Assembly (NCBI GenBank): GCA_947090765.1
Contig: OX352322.1
Span: forward strand, 2,127,501-2,191,500
Direction: 5' to 3'
DNA length: 64,000 bases
From: Pseudomonas sp. MM223
GTDB lineage: Bacteria > Pseudomonadota > Gammaproteobacteria > Pseudomonadales > Pseudomonadaceae
Positions 8,704-16,678 of this stretch are shown here, one piece after another; the stretch's first letter is position 1; each line of letters begins with the position of its first letter. Both the position numbers and the translations under genes were made by a program. The notes below the pieces were generated by a model. It made no database searches, had not been told where the DNA came from, and saw only the letters and a program-made list of their open reading frames with translations.

Positions 8704-9631
8704 TCAGGCTTTTACAGCCATCAACTTCTCCAGCTTCTCCTGGTCCCGCGCAAACTGGCGAATGCCCTCGGCCAGCTTCTCGGTGCCCATGGCATCTTCG
8801 TTCATCGCCCAGCGGAACTGGCTTTCGTTCAGCTGCTGTTTGGCCTCGCCGGCATTGCCCGGCTTGAGCACGCGCGGCAGCTTCACCCTGGTCATCGCTC
8901 AACTGCTGCAACAGCTCAGGGCTGATGGTCAGGCGGTCGCAGCCGGCCAGTTGTTCGATCTGGCCGATATTGCGGAAGCTGGCGCCCATGACCACGGTGT
9001 CGTAGCCATTGGCCTTGTAGTAGTTGTAGATGCGCGTTACCGACTGCACGCCAGGGTCCTCGGCGCCCACGTAATCTGTGCCGGTGCTCTTCTTGTACCA
9101 GTCGTAGATACGGCCCACGAACGGCGAAATCAGGAACACCCCGGCATCGGCACAGGCCTGGGCCTGGGCGAAGGAGAACAGCAGGGTGAGGTTGGTCTGA
9201 ATACCTTCCTTCTCCAGCTGCTCGGCCGCGCGGATGCCTTCCCAGGTAGAGGCGAGCTTGATCAGCACGCGGTCTTTGGAGACCCCGGCTGCGTCATACA
9301 GCCCGATCAGCTGGCGGGCTTTGTTCAGCAGCGCCGGTTCATCGAACGACAGGCGAGCATCCACCTCGGTGGAGATGCGCCCCGGGATGACCTTGAGGAT
9401 GCCCGAACCCACGGCCACCGCGAACTTGTCGCAGGCCAGGTCGACATCGCCCTTGGCATCGGCCTTTACCTGCTTGAGCAAGTCGGCGTAGCCCGGGATG
9501 GCGGCGGCCTTCAGCAGCAGCGACGGGTTGGTGGTGGCATCGACCGGCTTCAGGCGAGTGATGGCGTCCAGGTCCCCGGTGTCGGCGACCACGGTGGTGA
9601 ACTGCTTGAGTTGTTCCAGCTTGGAAGTCAT
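8704..9631 (-). pseudogene. tal: Transaldolase B, frameshifted near the C-terminus as read
   Basis: The start at 9631 gives [20 protein letters not shown] and a full class I transaldolase: [13 protein letters not shown], Schiff-base lysine in [14 protein letters not shown], and [11 protein letters not shown]. After SDDQG (near 8882-8892) one extra base breaks the frame. The other frame continues [20 protein letters not shown] and ends correctly at 8704. As read, about 60 C-terminal residues are replaced by unrelated sequence. The enzyme moves a C3 unit in the non-oxidative pentose phosphate pathway. Sequencing error is a strong alternative. Confidence 0.85.
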
Positions 9632-9700
9632 GGGCGTGCTCTGTCCTGTGCATTTACTCGACATTACCCGAGCCCCGACAGCCGCTCAAGGGCCTGTAGG

Positions 9701-9718
9701 TGCGGGCTTGCCCGCGAG
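9701..9718. repeat. Single REP core
   Basis: TGCGGGCTTGCCCGCGAG is the P. putida REP core, upstream of tal. Confidence 0.7.
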
Positions 9719-9798
9719 GGCGGTGCGAGAGGTGAAGATTCGAGTGCCAAGCCGCCATGAGGTTCCGCATACACAATTTCCGAACCCTGCACGACCCC

Positions 9799-9917
9799 TT
9801 GTAGGAGCGGCCTTGCGTCGCGATAGGGCTGCAAAGCAGCCCCAGGATTTCAGCGCAGATGCATAGGGTGCTGGGGCTGCTTTGCAGCCCTATCGCGACA
9901 CAAGGCCGCTCCTACAA
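9799..9917. repeat. Long inverted REP pair between tal and dusA
   Basis: Two 47-bp arms (9799-9845 and 9871-9917) are reverse complements with one mismatch and a 25-bp spacer. Each begins with the REP motif TTGTAGGAGCGGCCTTG. The pair ends 9 bp after the dusA stop and can form a large hairpin there. Confidence 0.9.
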
Positions 9918-9925
9918 CGACCGTG

Positions 9926-10936
9926 TCACCGCCCTTGCAACAACTCCACCGCCTGGTCAAACACCGCCAACGGCTCCGCCGCCTTGTGAATATCCGCCGA
10001 CAGCAGCTGGCGGAAGCGCCGCGCCCCCTTGAACCCTTGGGCCAGCCCCAGAATATGCCGGGTAACGTGGTGCATTGCGCCACCGCTTTCCATATGCGCC
10101 ACGATATAAGGCCGCAACTGCGCCAGCGCTTCGCTACGGCTGACCACCGGCGCATCGCTGCCGAACAGCTGCTGGTCCACCTCTGCCAGCAGGTAAGGGT
10201 TGTGATACGCCTCACGCCCCAGCATCACGCCATCGAATGTTTCGAGGTGTGCCTGGCATTCGTCCAGGGTCTTGATCCCACCGTTGAGCACAATCTCAAG
10301 GTCCGGGAAGTCCGCCTTCAGTTGCGCCGCCACGTCATAGCGCAGCGGCGGAATTTCGCGGTTTTCCTTCGGCGACAATCCTTCCAGAATCGCGATACGC
10401 GCATGCACGGTAAAACTCCGGCACCCCGCCTCGCGCACCTGCCCGACGAAGTCGCACAGTTCGGCATAGCTGTCGCGGCCATTAATGCCAATGCGGTGCT
10501 TCACCGTCACCGGGGTCGACACCGCATCACGCATGGCCTTCACGCAATCGGCCACCAGCGCCGGGTGGGCCATCAGGCAGGCGCCGATCATGTTGTTCTG
10601 CACCCGGTCGCTCGGGCAGCCGACGTTGAGGTTCACCTCGTCGTAGCCCGCTTCCTCCGCCAGGCGCGCACAGGCGGCCAGGTCCGCAGGCACGCTACCG
10701 CCCAGTTGCAGGGCCAGCGGGTGCTCGGAGGCATCGTGGCGCAGGAAACGGTGGGCATCGTTGTGCAGCAGGGCACCGGTGGTGACCATTTCGGTGTAGA
10801 GCAGGGTTTGCTTGGAGAGTAGGCGCAGGAAGAAGCGGCAGTGGCGGTCTGTCCAATCCATCATCGGTGCAACAGAAAACCTCCTAACTACCGTATCGCC
10901 TGAGGTTCCGAGGTTTTCCGCTTGTTTCTGGGGCAT
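9926..10936 (-). CDS. dusA: tRNA-dihydrouridine synthase A with a prophage-supplied start
   Basis: 336 aa from the ATG at 10936. FMN-dependent reduction of uridines in the tRNA D-loop. Family motifs: RFSVAPMMDWTDRHCRFFLR, the catalytic Cys in NVGCPSDRVQNN, and LNGGIKTLDE. Codons upstream of RFSVAPMMD come from the prophage: the present start is MPQKQAENLG, whereas the displaced host start at the other end of the prophage reads MPQESAVNQR. The integrating phage thus rebuilds a complete reading frame with its own start and presumably its own promoter. An in-frame extension to 11032 is less likely. Confidence 0.92.
   Translation of the reverse strand: MPQKQAENLGTSGDTVVRRFSVAPMMDWTDRHCRFFLRLLSKQTLLYTEMVTTGALLHNDAHRFLRHDASEHPLALQLGGSVPADLAACARLAEEAGYDEVNLNVGCPSDRVQNNMIGACLMAHPALVADCVKAMRDAVSTPVTVKHRIGINGRDSYAELCDFVGQVREAGCRSFTVHARIAILEGLSPKENREIPPLRYDVAAQLKADFPDLEIVLNGGIKTLDECQAHLETFDGVMLGREAYHNPYLLAEVDQQLFGSDAPVVSRSEALAQLRPYIVAHMESGGAMHHVTRHILGLAQGFKGARRFRQLLSADIHKAAEPLAVFDQAVELLQGR
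10856..10881. other. attL, prophage left attachment site
   Basis: ATCCATCATCGGTGCAACAG and the following AAAACC match attR at 24 of 26 positions, differing at 10865 and 10871. The site encodes the conserved SVAPMMD segment of dusA, a known target of dusA-specific integrases. Confidence 0.88.
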
Positions 10937-10982
10937 TTCTCTATCTCTGTTTGTTGCCACTTTATGCCGGTTCTTTCTGGTT

Positions 10983-11033
10983 TTGCTACGTCGGTTGCTA
11001 CAATGTAGCAACTCAAACCAGCCGTGTAGCAAA
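10983..11033. promoter_or_regulatory. Palindromic arm-type or operator sites between dusA and int
   Basis: A perfect 19-bp palindrome, GTTGCTACAATGTAGCAAC (10994-11012), is flanked by half-sites TTGCTACG (10983-10990) and TGTAGCAAA (11025-11033). A TTGCTAC element recurs at the other phage end (52514-52531). They sit directly upstream of int and of the new dusA start. They could be integrase arm sites, excisionase sites or an autoregulatory operator. Confidence 0.55.
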
Positions 11034-11035
11034 TC

Positions 11036-12178
11036 ATGGGAACCATCACGCAGCGCAAGCGCAAGGACGGGTCATCTGGCTTCACCGCCCAGATCCGCAT
11101 CATGAAGGAAGGGAAGGCAGTTTATCAGGAAAGCCAGACCTTCGACCGGAAGGCGACGGCGCAGGCCTGGATCAGGAAGCGCGAGGCTGAACTGTACGAG
11201 CCCGGTGCCATCGAGAAGGCCAACCGCAAGGGCGTGACGATCAAACAGATGATCGACAAGTACCTAGTGGAGTACGAGAAGCTTCGGCCGCTGGGAAAGA
11301 CCAAGCGCGCAACCCTCAAGGCTATTGGTGAAAGCTGGCTTGGTGAGCTGGAAGACCAGCAGCTGACCAGCCAGAAGCTGGTTGACTACGCCATGGACCG
11401 GATCGAAAAGGACGGCATCCAGCCGCAGACGGTCGGCAACGACCTGGCCCACCTCGGCGCTGTGTTGTCCGTGGCCCGGCCGGCTTGGGGCTATGAGGTT
11501 GACCCGCAGGCCATGCCTGATGCCCGGCGCGTATTAAAGAAGATGGGGGCTGTCACCAAGAGCGTGGAGCGCAACCGCCGGCCGACTCGTGACGAGCTGG
11601 AACGCATCATCAAGTACTTCCAGGAGATGCGTGACCGCCGCAAGCAGGAGATCGACATGGTGCGGGTGGTGGTCTTCGCGCTGTTCTCGACCCGGCGTCA
11701 GGAAGAAGTCACGCGGATTCGCTGGGATGCGCTCAACGACCAGGAGCAGTCGGCGCTGATCACCGACATGAAGAACCCGGGGCAAAAGTACGGCAACGAC
11801 GTCTGGTGCCATATGCCCGACGAGGCTTGGCGCATCCTGCAGTCGATGCCACGGGTGGCCGACGAGGTGTTCCCGTACAACTCCAGGTCGATATCGGCGT
11901 CGTTCACCAGGGCGTGCCACTTCTTGCAGATCGATGACCTGCACTTCCACGACCTACGCCACGATGGCGTAAGCCGCTTGTTCGAAAAAGGGTGGGATAT
12001 TCCGCGCGTGGCCAGCGTGTCGGGCCACCGGGATTGGAACTCGATGCGGCGCTATACGCACCTGCGAGGGAAGGGGGACCCTTATGAAGGGTGGGAGATG
12101 CTGGAGGAGGTGGTAACGGGCCCCGTTATCGAGGCCCAGAGGCGGATCAAGAGGCGCGGCGAGAACCCTGGCCCATGA
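11036..12178 (+). CDS. int: Tyrosine recombinase (prophage integrase)
   Basis: 380 aa. An N-terminal arm-binding region and a SAM-like core-binding domain (about residues 65-170) precede the catalytic domain with Arg221 (STRRQEE), His305/Arg308 (FHDLRHDG), His331 (VSGHRDW) and the nucleophile Tyr340 (MRRYTHL). It catalyses attP x attB recombination in dusA. It is divergent from dusA, with palindromic sites between, and its 3' end overlaps the opposing prtN-like gene by 32 bp. Confidence 0.95.
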   Translation: MGTITQRKRKDGSSGFTAQIRIMKEGKAVYQESQTFDRKATAQAWIRKREAELYEPGAIEKANRKGVTIKQMIDKYLVEYEKLRPLGKTKRATLKAIGESWLGELEDQQLTSQKLVDYAMDRIEKDGIQPQTVGNDLAHLGAVLSVARPAWGYEVDPQAMPDARRVLKKMGAVTKSVERNRRPTRDELERIIKYFQEMRDRRKQEIDMVRVVVFALFSTRRQEEVTRIRWDALNDQEQSALITDMKNPGQKYGNDVWCHMPDEAWRILQSMPRVADEVFPYNSRSISASFTRACHFLQIDDLHFHDLRHDGVSRLFEKGWDIPRVASVSGHRDWNSMRRYTHLRGKGDPYEGWEMLEEVVTGPVIEAQRRIKRRGENPGP

Positions 12179-12425
12179 GCTTGTCCTGCTCGGCCTTGGC
12201 TTTCGCGTGCTGGCTGTCGATGTAGGCGGCCAGGTCGTTCAGGTGCACACCGCGTGCACCTTTCTGGCTCGACTCCATCCAGACCAGCGGCAGGTTGATT
12301 TCGCCCTTGGCCACCTTGGCCTTGAGTTTGGTGGGCGTGATATCGAAGAAGTCCTTGCAGACCAGGTCGATGGGGATGATGGCCCGGCCGTTGTACTGGG
12401 CCATCAGCAGGAAGGCGGTATTCAT
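12147..12425 (-). CDS. Pyocin activator PrtN-family protein
   Basis: 92 aa. MNTAFLLMAQYNGRAIIPID, then LPLVWMESSQKGARGVHLND, closely follow the PrtN family. PrtN activates pyocin genes in P. aeruginosa, but the family is also frequent in prophages near the integrase. This copy is the last gene of the leftward early block and overlaps the 3' end of int tail to tail. It may act as a late activator or as an excision-related DNA-binding protein; the sequence does not decide. Confidence 0.82.
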   Translation of the reverse strand: MNTAFLLMAQYNGRAIIPIDLVCKDFFDITPTKLKAKVAKGEINLPLVWMESSQKGARGVHLNDLAAYIDSQHAKAKAEQDKLMGQGSRRAS

Positions 12426-12434
12426 GTTGACCTC

Positions 12435-12647
12435 TCAGAAAATGTAACGGACAGGGGCAAGATGCTCGGCCGGCAGCCGGGCCAGCACCGGCCCTTCGTC
12501 GAACTGGTCGCCGGCCGGGGGTGGTGGGTGCTGTTCATCGGCCTGGGCAACGCGGTAGCTGGTGGCGTAGATGGTGAGCACCACGCCGATCAGGAAGGCG
12601 AAGGCTGCTGCGGTGAGGCAGAGCCAGAAGACGGCTACGGGTCTCAT
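12435..12647 (-). CDS. Small single-span membrane protein
   Basis: 70 aa from the ATG at 12647 (MRPVAVFWLCLTAAAFAFLI). One membrane helix at about residues 4-26, then a Pro-rich soluble tail (EQHPPPPAGDQ). The start overlaps the stop of the upstream gene by 4 bp, so it is translationally coupled. I do not recognise a family. It may be an inner-membrane early phage protein. Confidence 0.55.
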   Translation of the reverse strand: MRPVAVFWLCLTAAAFAFLIGVVLTIYATSYRVAQADEQHPPPPAGDQFDEGPVLARLPAEHLAPVRYIF

Positions 12648-13813
12648 GAGCGACCCCGTGATTCCATGAAGGCCAGGACCTGGGCTCCAGCACCAATACA
12701 AGGGCTGCTACGCAGAGCCTGCTCAAGCTGATCGATGCGCTCATCCCGCGCCGTCAGGTCGGCCTGCAGCTGTGCGACCAGCACGGATGGCTTGCGCTCC
12801 AGGGCGGCGCGGGCTTCCCAAGCCCTATACATGGACAAGGTACGCCAATCTACATACATCCCGATTTGATCCTGAGGATGATGGTCGCCCTCTACGATTC
12901 TTGTGAGGTCGAGATAGGGAAAGACTTTTTCAAAATCCGCCCGCTCATCGCGCTCAACCGGCGCGCTCGGCTCTGCGATGGCGGATAGGGCGGCGCGAGC
13001 TGCGCGCAAGTGTTCCGTCAAGTTGTTGATGCAGACCTGGTAATCTGCTTCGTCGCCTTCCATTGCCAGTTTGTAGCCGTGCATAACGCCATTACGGTAT
13101 GCGGCGTCAGCGACAATGTCCGACCGCGCATCGCGATCAAATGGCACGCTCGGCTCTGTATTGGTGTTAAGCATGGCTGCGGTTCTGGTAACGATTCGAT
13201 ATGCCTTGTCCGATACATTCACCTCGCCAGTGCAATTGGCCGTGTGCCAGCCCTCCAGCAGCGCATCCCGCTCGGCCATTTGTTGATTTAGGTCGGCCGT
13301 GCGCTTCATCCAGTATTTGAGTGAATCTTTCCATTGGGTAAGAGTGGCGCGCAGCTGCTCAACCTCGCCAGGATCAGCAGCCATAGGCTTGCCGCCAAGC
13401 CCTTCGATCGGGCCTATGCACTTCCACCCAACCAGGCGAATCGCCTCAAGTTTCGATACACCGTCTGGCCCGATGCTGAATCGAAAGGGCGGCGTCCCGT
13501 CAGCGTTTAGCCCATCGAATTCGCTGTTCTCAAGGTGTATTTCAGGGAATCCTTCTGGCCAGTCTTCGCTTACGTTCGGCATTTTCGTTTGCTTTACCCT
13601 GGCAACCCTCGGGGAATCCCAAGGCCCCAGCAGAATCATGTTTTCTTCTGCCTCAAAGCCGTCGCCTGGTTCAACAGGCAGAGGCAAGAACCCATTTGCC
13701 GCGCCGCAATCGCATGTCCCGATCTTGTGGCTGCTGCAATCCTCTTTGTGCTTCCGGACTTTTCGCGCCTGAATATCGGCACGCAGCACGCTGACCATTT
13801 CGTTATTGCTCAT
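12644..13813 (-). CDS. Hypothetical early phage protein
   Basis: 389 aa from the ATG at 13813, preceded by AGGAG at good spacing. The N-terminus has a Cys/His cluster (DCSSHKIGTCDCG, about residues 25-37) that may bind zinc. The middle has a DUF551-like feel (FSIGPDGVSKLEAIRLVGWK), and the C-terminal third is helical with a coiled-coil (LVAQLQADLTARDERIDQLE). No catalytic motif is evident. It is one of a run of overlapping early leftward genes. Function not recognised. Confidence 0.6.
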   Translation of the reverse strand: MSNNEMVSVLRADIQARKVRKHKEDCSSHKIGTCDCGAANGFLPLPVEPGDGFEAEENMILLGPWDSPRVARVKQTKMPNVSEDWPEGFPEIHLENSEFDGLNADGTPPFRFSIGPDGVSKLEAIRLVGWKCIGPIEGLGGKPMAADPGEVEQLRATLTQWKDSLKYWMKRTADLNQQMAERDALLEGWHTANCTGEVNVSDKAYRIVTRTAAMLNTNTEPSVPFDRDARSDIVADAAYRNGVMHGYKLAMEGDEADYQVCINNLTEHLRAARAALSAIAEPSAPVERDERADFEKVFPYLDLTRIVEGDHHPQDQIGMYVDWRTLSMYRAWEARAALERKPSVLVAQLQADLTARDERIDQLEQALRSSPCIGAGAQVLAFMESRGRS

Positions 13814-13967
13814 TGCCATTCTCCTGCGCCCGCGCTTGGCGTTCGGCGCTGCATTTGGTGTGGTTGCCCTTGTTGCGGGGTTTGTTGCAGATGTCGCAGC
13901 GGATCGGGCAGTCGAGCGGCTTCATCGGGCATCCGCGTATCACGGTCTTGCGGCGCAGGGCGGTCAT
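13803..13967 (-). CDS. Small zinc-ribbon-like protein
   Basis: 54 aa from the ATG at 13967, which overlaps the upstream stop by 4 bp. An alternative ATG at 13925 would give 40 aa. It contains CPIRCDICNKPRNKGNHTKC, a likely four-Cys metal site, and a basic N-terminus, suggesting nucleic-acid binding. Confidence 0.55.
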   Translation of the reverse strand: MTALRRKTVIRGCPMKPLDCPIRCDICNKPRNKGNHTKCSAERQARAQENGNEQ

Positions 13968-14281
13968 TGCCCGTGCGCCTGGAGCAGCTGGATCACATCG
14001 AGATACCCCTGGACCACGCTGCCGGGCCTGTCGATGCATGCACGCTTGAGCACTTCGATGACCTGGGCCACGCCGTTGGTGTCGTTCAACTTGGCCTTGA
14101 GCGATGCCACCATGTCGCGGGCATCCTCCCGGGCCTGTAGCCGCATGAACTGGTTGATGACGCCAGTGGGCACCGGCATCGGCAGGGGTTTGTCGGGCTT
14201 CGGCGCCGTCATGGTGGAAAACACAGGCGCAGGGGTAGGGTGGCGGGCTCGGTCAAGAGCCGCCTGGGCGGTTGGGTTCAT
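13964..14281 (-). CDS. Hypothetical early phage protein downstream of the reverse transcriptase
   Basis: 105 aa. The N-terminal half is Pro-rich (KPDKPLPMPVPTG) and the C-terminal half helical (VIEVLKRACIDRPGSVVQGY). It starts 10 bp after the reverse transcriptase stop, so it is on the same transcript. No family recognised. Its position next to the DGR does not by itself make it part of it. Confidence 0.5.
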   Translation of the reverse strand: MNPTAQAALDRARHPTPAPVFSTMTAPKPDKPLPMPVPTGVINQFMRLQAREDARDMVASLKAKLNDTNGVAQVIEVLKRACIDRPGSVVQGYLDVIQLLQAHGQ

Positions 14282-14291
14282 GGTGTGTCCC

Positions 14292-15446
14292 TTATCGCTT
14301 CGGGTAGGTCTTGGTCAGTTCACCGTTGACCACATGGCCACGGCGCAGCACCAAGTTGGCCAGGGCGGCCCGGTCTTTCTGGCTGTGGCTGGCCTGCCGG
14401 AGCAGGCCGAAGTAGCTGTTGGCTGTCTCGCGCAGGTCCTCTGCTGGCGCAGCAGCGGTTCGTTTCATCGCCTGGGCAACCGACTTCTTCCTGGTGGTGC
14501 GTCGCCATGGCTTGATCACGTGCCCGACGAAGTCGATGCCGCGGTCAATCGGTTGGAGGATGGTCTTCGAAGGGTTCAGCCTGACGCCCAGGCTGGGCAG
14601 GAAGTCTTCGATCTGCCGCAGCCACTTGTTCAACTGCTGCGGAGATTCGTGCAACAGCACGAAGTCATCGACGTAGCGGATGTAGTGCTTGGCCTTGAGC
14701 GTGTGCTTGCAGAACTGGTCCAGTGCGTCGAGGTAGACGTTGGCGAAGAACTGCGACGACAGGTTGCCGATGGGCAGGCCGAGATATGCAGGCTGCGCCG
14801 TGAGTCGCTTGTGCTGCGGAACCCGGTTGAACAGGTGCGCCGGGCTGCGCTCGCTGTAGTTTTCCCGTGGGTCGTGCATCAGCACCTGCAACGCCAATTG
14901 CCGGAACCAGAGATCATCGATCCGCTCAGTCAATTGCCGGCCAAGCACGCGCTTGTCGATCGACACAAAGAAGTTTGCCAGGTCGCACTTTAGGTAGAAG
15001 CCGGGGCGTGACCAGTTCTGCGTCTGGCTGCGGATCTTCGCCTCCATGCGCTTACCGGCGTACAGCGTGCCGCGCCCGGGGATACAAGCGCAGCTGTCCG
15101 CAATGAAGCTGCTTTCGATCTGTGGACCGATGCGGTTGTAAAGCAGGTGGTGCACGATGCGATCGCGGAAGTCGGCGGCCCATACCTCGCGGGCCTTTGG
15201 CCGAGTAACCACAAAGCAAATTGAGCGACCTGGACGGTATCGGCCGGTGACCAGGTCGTGATGCAGCGCCGTCAGGTTCTGCTCCAGGCTCATTTCGAAT
15301 GCCAGCGCGCTGTTGCTGTTGCGCTTGGAGCGCCGGCAATCGTAGTAGGCCTGGACCAGTTCGCTGAACGGGTAGGGGGTTGAATCTGCGGACGGGCCGG
15401 ACGCGAAACTCGTTGTTCTTGTCGTTGTTGTTCTGATTGCCATCAT
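14292..15446 (-). CDS. DGR reverse transcriptase
   Basis: 384 aa if read from the ATG at 15446. RT motifs: RPKAREVWAADFRDRIVHHL (motif 1-2 region), LKCDLANFF (about residues 152-160), IGNLSSQFFANVYLD (226-240, the DGR-type [IVL]GxxxSQ signature) and the catalytic YVDD (258-261). It has no maturase or endonuclease domain, unlike group II intron RTs, and no retron msr/msd is seen. The N-terminal 21 codons overlap TR in another frame; no better start was found before FSELVQAYYD. It makes adenine-mutagenised cDNA from TR RNA together with Avd. Confidence 0.95.
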   Translation of the reverse strand: MMAIRTTTTRTTSFASGPSADSTPYPFSELVQAYYDCRRSKRNSNSALAFEMSLEQNLTALHHDLVTGRYRPGRSICFVVTRPKAREVWAADFRDRIVHHLLYNRIGPQIESSFIADSCACIPGRGTLYAGKRMEAKIRSQTQNWSRPGFYLKCDLANFFVSIDKRVLGRQLTERIDDLWFRQLALQVLMHDPRENYSERSPAHLFNRVPQHKRLTAQPAYLGLPIGNLSSQFFANVYLDALDQFCKHTLKAKHYIRYVDDFVLLHESPQQLNKWLRQIEDFLPSLGVRLNPSKTILQPIDRGIDFVGHVIKPWRRTTRKKSVAQAMKRTAAAPAEDLRETANSYFGLLRQASHSQKDRAALANLVLRRGHVVNGELTKTYPKR

Positions 15447-15486
15447 CGAAGTTCATGTTGAATGCGTTGTTGGCTGAGCGCTGCGA
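15384..15486 (-). repeat. DGR template repeat (TR)
   Basis: 103 bp. In the frame used by the VRs it encodes SQRSANNAFNMNFDDGNQ followed by NNNDKNNEFRVRPVRR. It contains nine AAC and one AAT codons, the adenine-rich codons typical of DGR templates because they can mutate to many residues but not to stop. The GC-rich 3' end (sense CGCGTCCGGCCCGTCCGC) is unchanged in both VRs and is the likely initiation-of-homing region. No stop codon interrupts it in the VR frame. Confidence 0.95.
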
Positions 15487-15649
15487 CCGGTCGTGCTATC
15501 TACGTCGCCCCGGCGATTGCTCATCGGGGTAACTGCGCTGGACCTACACGGACGTTTTAGACCGGCGGTATCCACGGGTGCGCATGGCGGTGCTCACAGA
15601 GCAGCGGCACGACCAGATTCAATTCGCACAGGACTGAAAGCCTTGACCT
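15487..15649 (-). ncRNA. Non-coding leader of the TR RNA
   Basis: 163 bp between avd and TR without a convincing gene. A CCCCG/CGGGG hairpin lies at 15508-15529. In other DGRs the RNA spanning TR and its flanks primes and templates cDNA synthesis, so this stretch probably belongs to that RNA. Confidence 0.45.
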
Positions 15650-16006
15650 TCAGGCAGCGGGCGCGGATGGGGTTGAGCGTTTCCAGGCATTGGCCTGCTT
15701 CCCGATGGAGGTGGTGACCTCCATGGTTGCGGCATGCTGGGAAACGCTGATGAAGCGGCTGTCTTTGAACAGTCGCATCAGCAGTTCGATCACCTGGACC
15801 TTTTCAACCAGGCTGGTCAGGTGAGGGCGTTTGTCCTGAGTTGAGTTCGCCCGGGCAATGAGCATCAGCACGTCGATGCATTCATCAATCACCCGGCGCC
15901 CCAGTGACTGCTTCAACTCTCGGGGAATATTGCGGGTGAGGTTTGTGGCCATCTGGAGCAATCCCAGTGAGGCCTTGTAGATCGAAAGCTCGGTGTGCAT
16001 TGCCAT
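15650..16006 (-). CDS. avd: Avd, accessory variability determinant of the DGR
   Basis: 118 aa from the ATG at 16006, preceded by GGAGGGG. It is an all-helical basic protein of the four-helix-bundle family (ELSIYKASLGLLQMATNLTR, RRVIDECIDVLMLIARAN). Its size and its place between the VR gene and TR match Avd of Bordetella phage DGRs, which forms a pentameric barrel and binds the RT and the template RNA. Without it mutagenic retrohoming does not occur in characterised systems. Confidence 0.85.
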   Translation of the reverse strand: MAMHTELSIYKASLGLLQMATNLTRNIPRELKQSLGRRVIDECIDVLMLIARANSTQDKRPHLTSLVEKVQVIELLMRLFKDSRFISVSQHAATMEVTTSIGKQANAWKRSTPSAPAA

Positions 16007-16027
16007 TGCGTGCCCCTCCATGAGCGA

Positions 16028-16045
16028 CCGCCCGTTGCCGGGCGG
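16028..16045 (-). other. GC-rich hairpin downstream of VR1
   Basis: Stem CCGCCCG (16028-16034) with CGGGCGG (16039-16045) and a 4-nt loop; the sense loop is GCAA. It begins 27 nt after the end of VR1 and has no T-run. DGR targets need such hairpins or cruciforms for efficient homing. Confidence 0.75.
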
Positions 16046-16061
16046 TTAAATGAGCGAATGA

Positions 16062-16652
16062 TCAAATGAAATATCTGCGGACGGGCCGGACGCGAAACTC
16101 GTCGTACTTGACGTAGCTGTACTGATAGCCATCATCGAAGTTCATGGTGAATGCGTAGTAGGCTGAGCGCTGCGAGCTGCTCCAGTAAGCGCCTTCGGTG
16201 ATCAGGCCGTGAACCCAGGCCTGATAGAGCTGGGAAGCTGCTGGCAGATCGAAGTCGGAATGGCCGTCAGCTTGGTACGCCCGGGCCGCTTCGGCAGCAG
16301 GGTGGCCGCCTTCTGCGATCAAGGCGTCAGTGTTGGCCTTGCCGTCGTGACGACTGGTTGCCTTCGAATCCTTGTTGCGGCCGCCCCATTCATGCTCTCC
16401 AACATCCTGGTGAGCGAAGATCAGGTAGTGGGCTGGAACATCACCGATGGCGGGAACAAAGCCGCCGTTAATGCCGCCCTGACCTGGCCATGGCTGGCCG
16501 ATCTCTGGAACGCCAGCAGGCGCCGTAGGGACAGGCAGTTGAGGCGGGGCAATTTGACTGATAACCGATGCCAGAGCCAACTGGGCTACCGTTGCAGCCG
16601 GGATCTTGATGGTTGCCTCACCGATGGTGAGCGTGACCTTTTCTTGTTTCAT
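16062..16652 (-). CDS. DGR target protein 1, DUF1566-like with VR1 at its C-terminus
   Basis: 196 aa from the ATG at 16652 (AAAGGA upstream). Residues 1-50 are a separate N-terminal segment (MKQEKVTLTIGEATIKIPAA). A DUF1566/Lcl-like domain follows (WPGQGGINGGFVPAIGD, HSDFDLPAASQLYQAW, AYWSSSQRSA). VR1 covers residues 160-194, where template Asn codons have become mainly Tyr, Ser, Asp, Thr and Val. There is no signal peptide or membrane span. It probably has the C-type-lectin-like fold of DGR targets, with variable residues forming a binding surface; the ligand is unknown. It sits in the early operon. Confidence 0.9.
   Translation of the reverse strand: MKQEKVTLTIGEATIKIPAATVAQLALASVISQIAPPQLPVPTAPAGVPEIGQPWPGQGGINGGFVPAIGDVPAHYLIFAHQDVGEHEWGGRNKDSKATSRHDGKANTDALIAEGGHPAAEAARAYQADGHSDFDLPAASQLYQAWVHGLITEGAYWSSSQRSAYYAFTMNFDDGYQYSYVKYDEFRVRPVRRYFI
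16073..16175 (-). repeat. DGR variable repeat 1 (VR1)
   Basis: 103 bp, same length as TR. It has 10 substitutions against TR on the coding strand, every one at a TR adenine (A to T seven times, A to G twice, A to C once). All non-adenine positions are identical. Confidence 0.95.
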
Positions 16653-16678
16653 GGCGGATTCCTTTGATTTCGACTGAA

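Larger units (their letters stand above)
14292..16652 (-). mobile_element. Diversity-generating retroelement core (VR1 target, avd, TR, RT)
   Basis: In transcription order: variable protein 1 with VR1 at its 3' end, avd, a short non-coding leader, TR, and reverse transcriptase. TR and VR1 are 103 bp and differ at 10 sites, all adenines in TR. A second VR lies in another gene at 21386-21488. Mutagenic homing would copy TR through an error-prone cDNA into each VR, changing the last 35 or so residues of the targets. Confidence 0.95.

Noticed and set aside
14292..15446. Retron or group II intron as alternative for the reverse transcriptase
   Set aside because: No msr/msd structure, no maturase or endonuclease domain; TR/VR pairs with adenine-only changes and Avd identify a DGR.
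15052..15456. Separate protein reading TR and the RT start in another frame
   Set aside because: It begins with the TR codons in the VR frame (MNFDDGNQ), but continues as out-of-frame RT sequence with no conserved content. TR is a template, not a gene.
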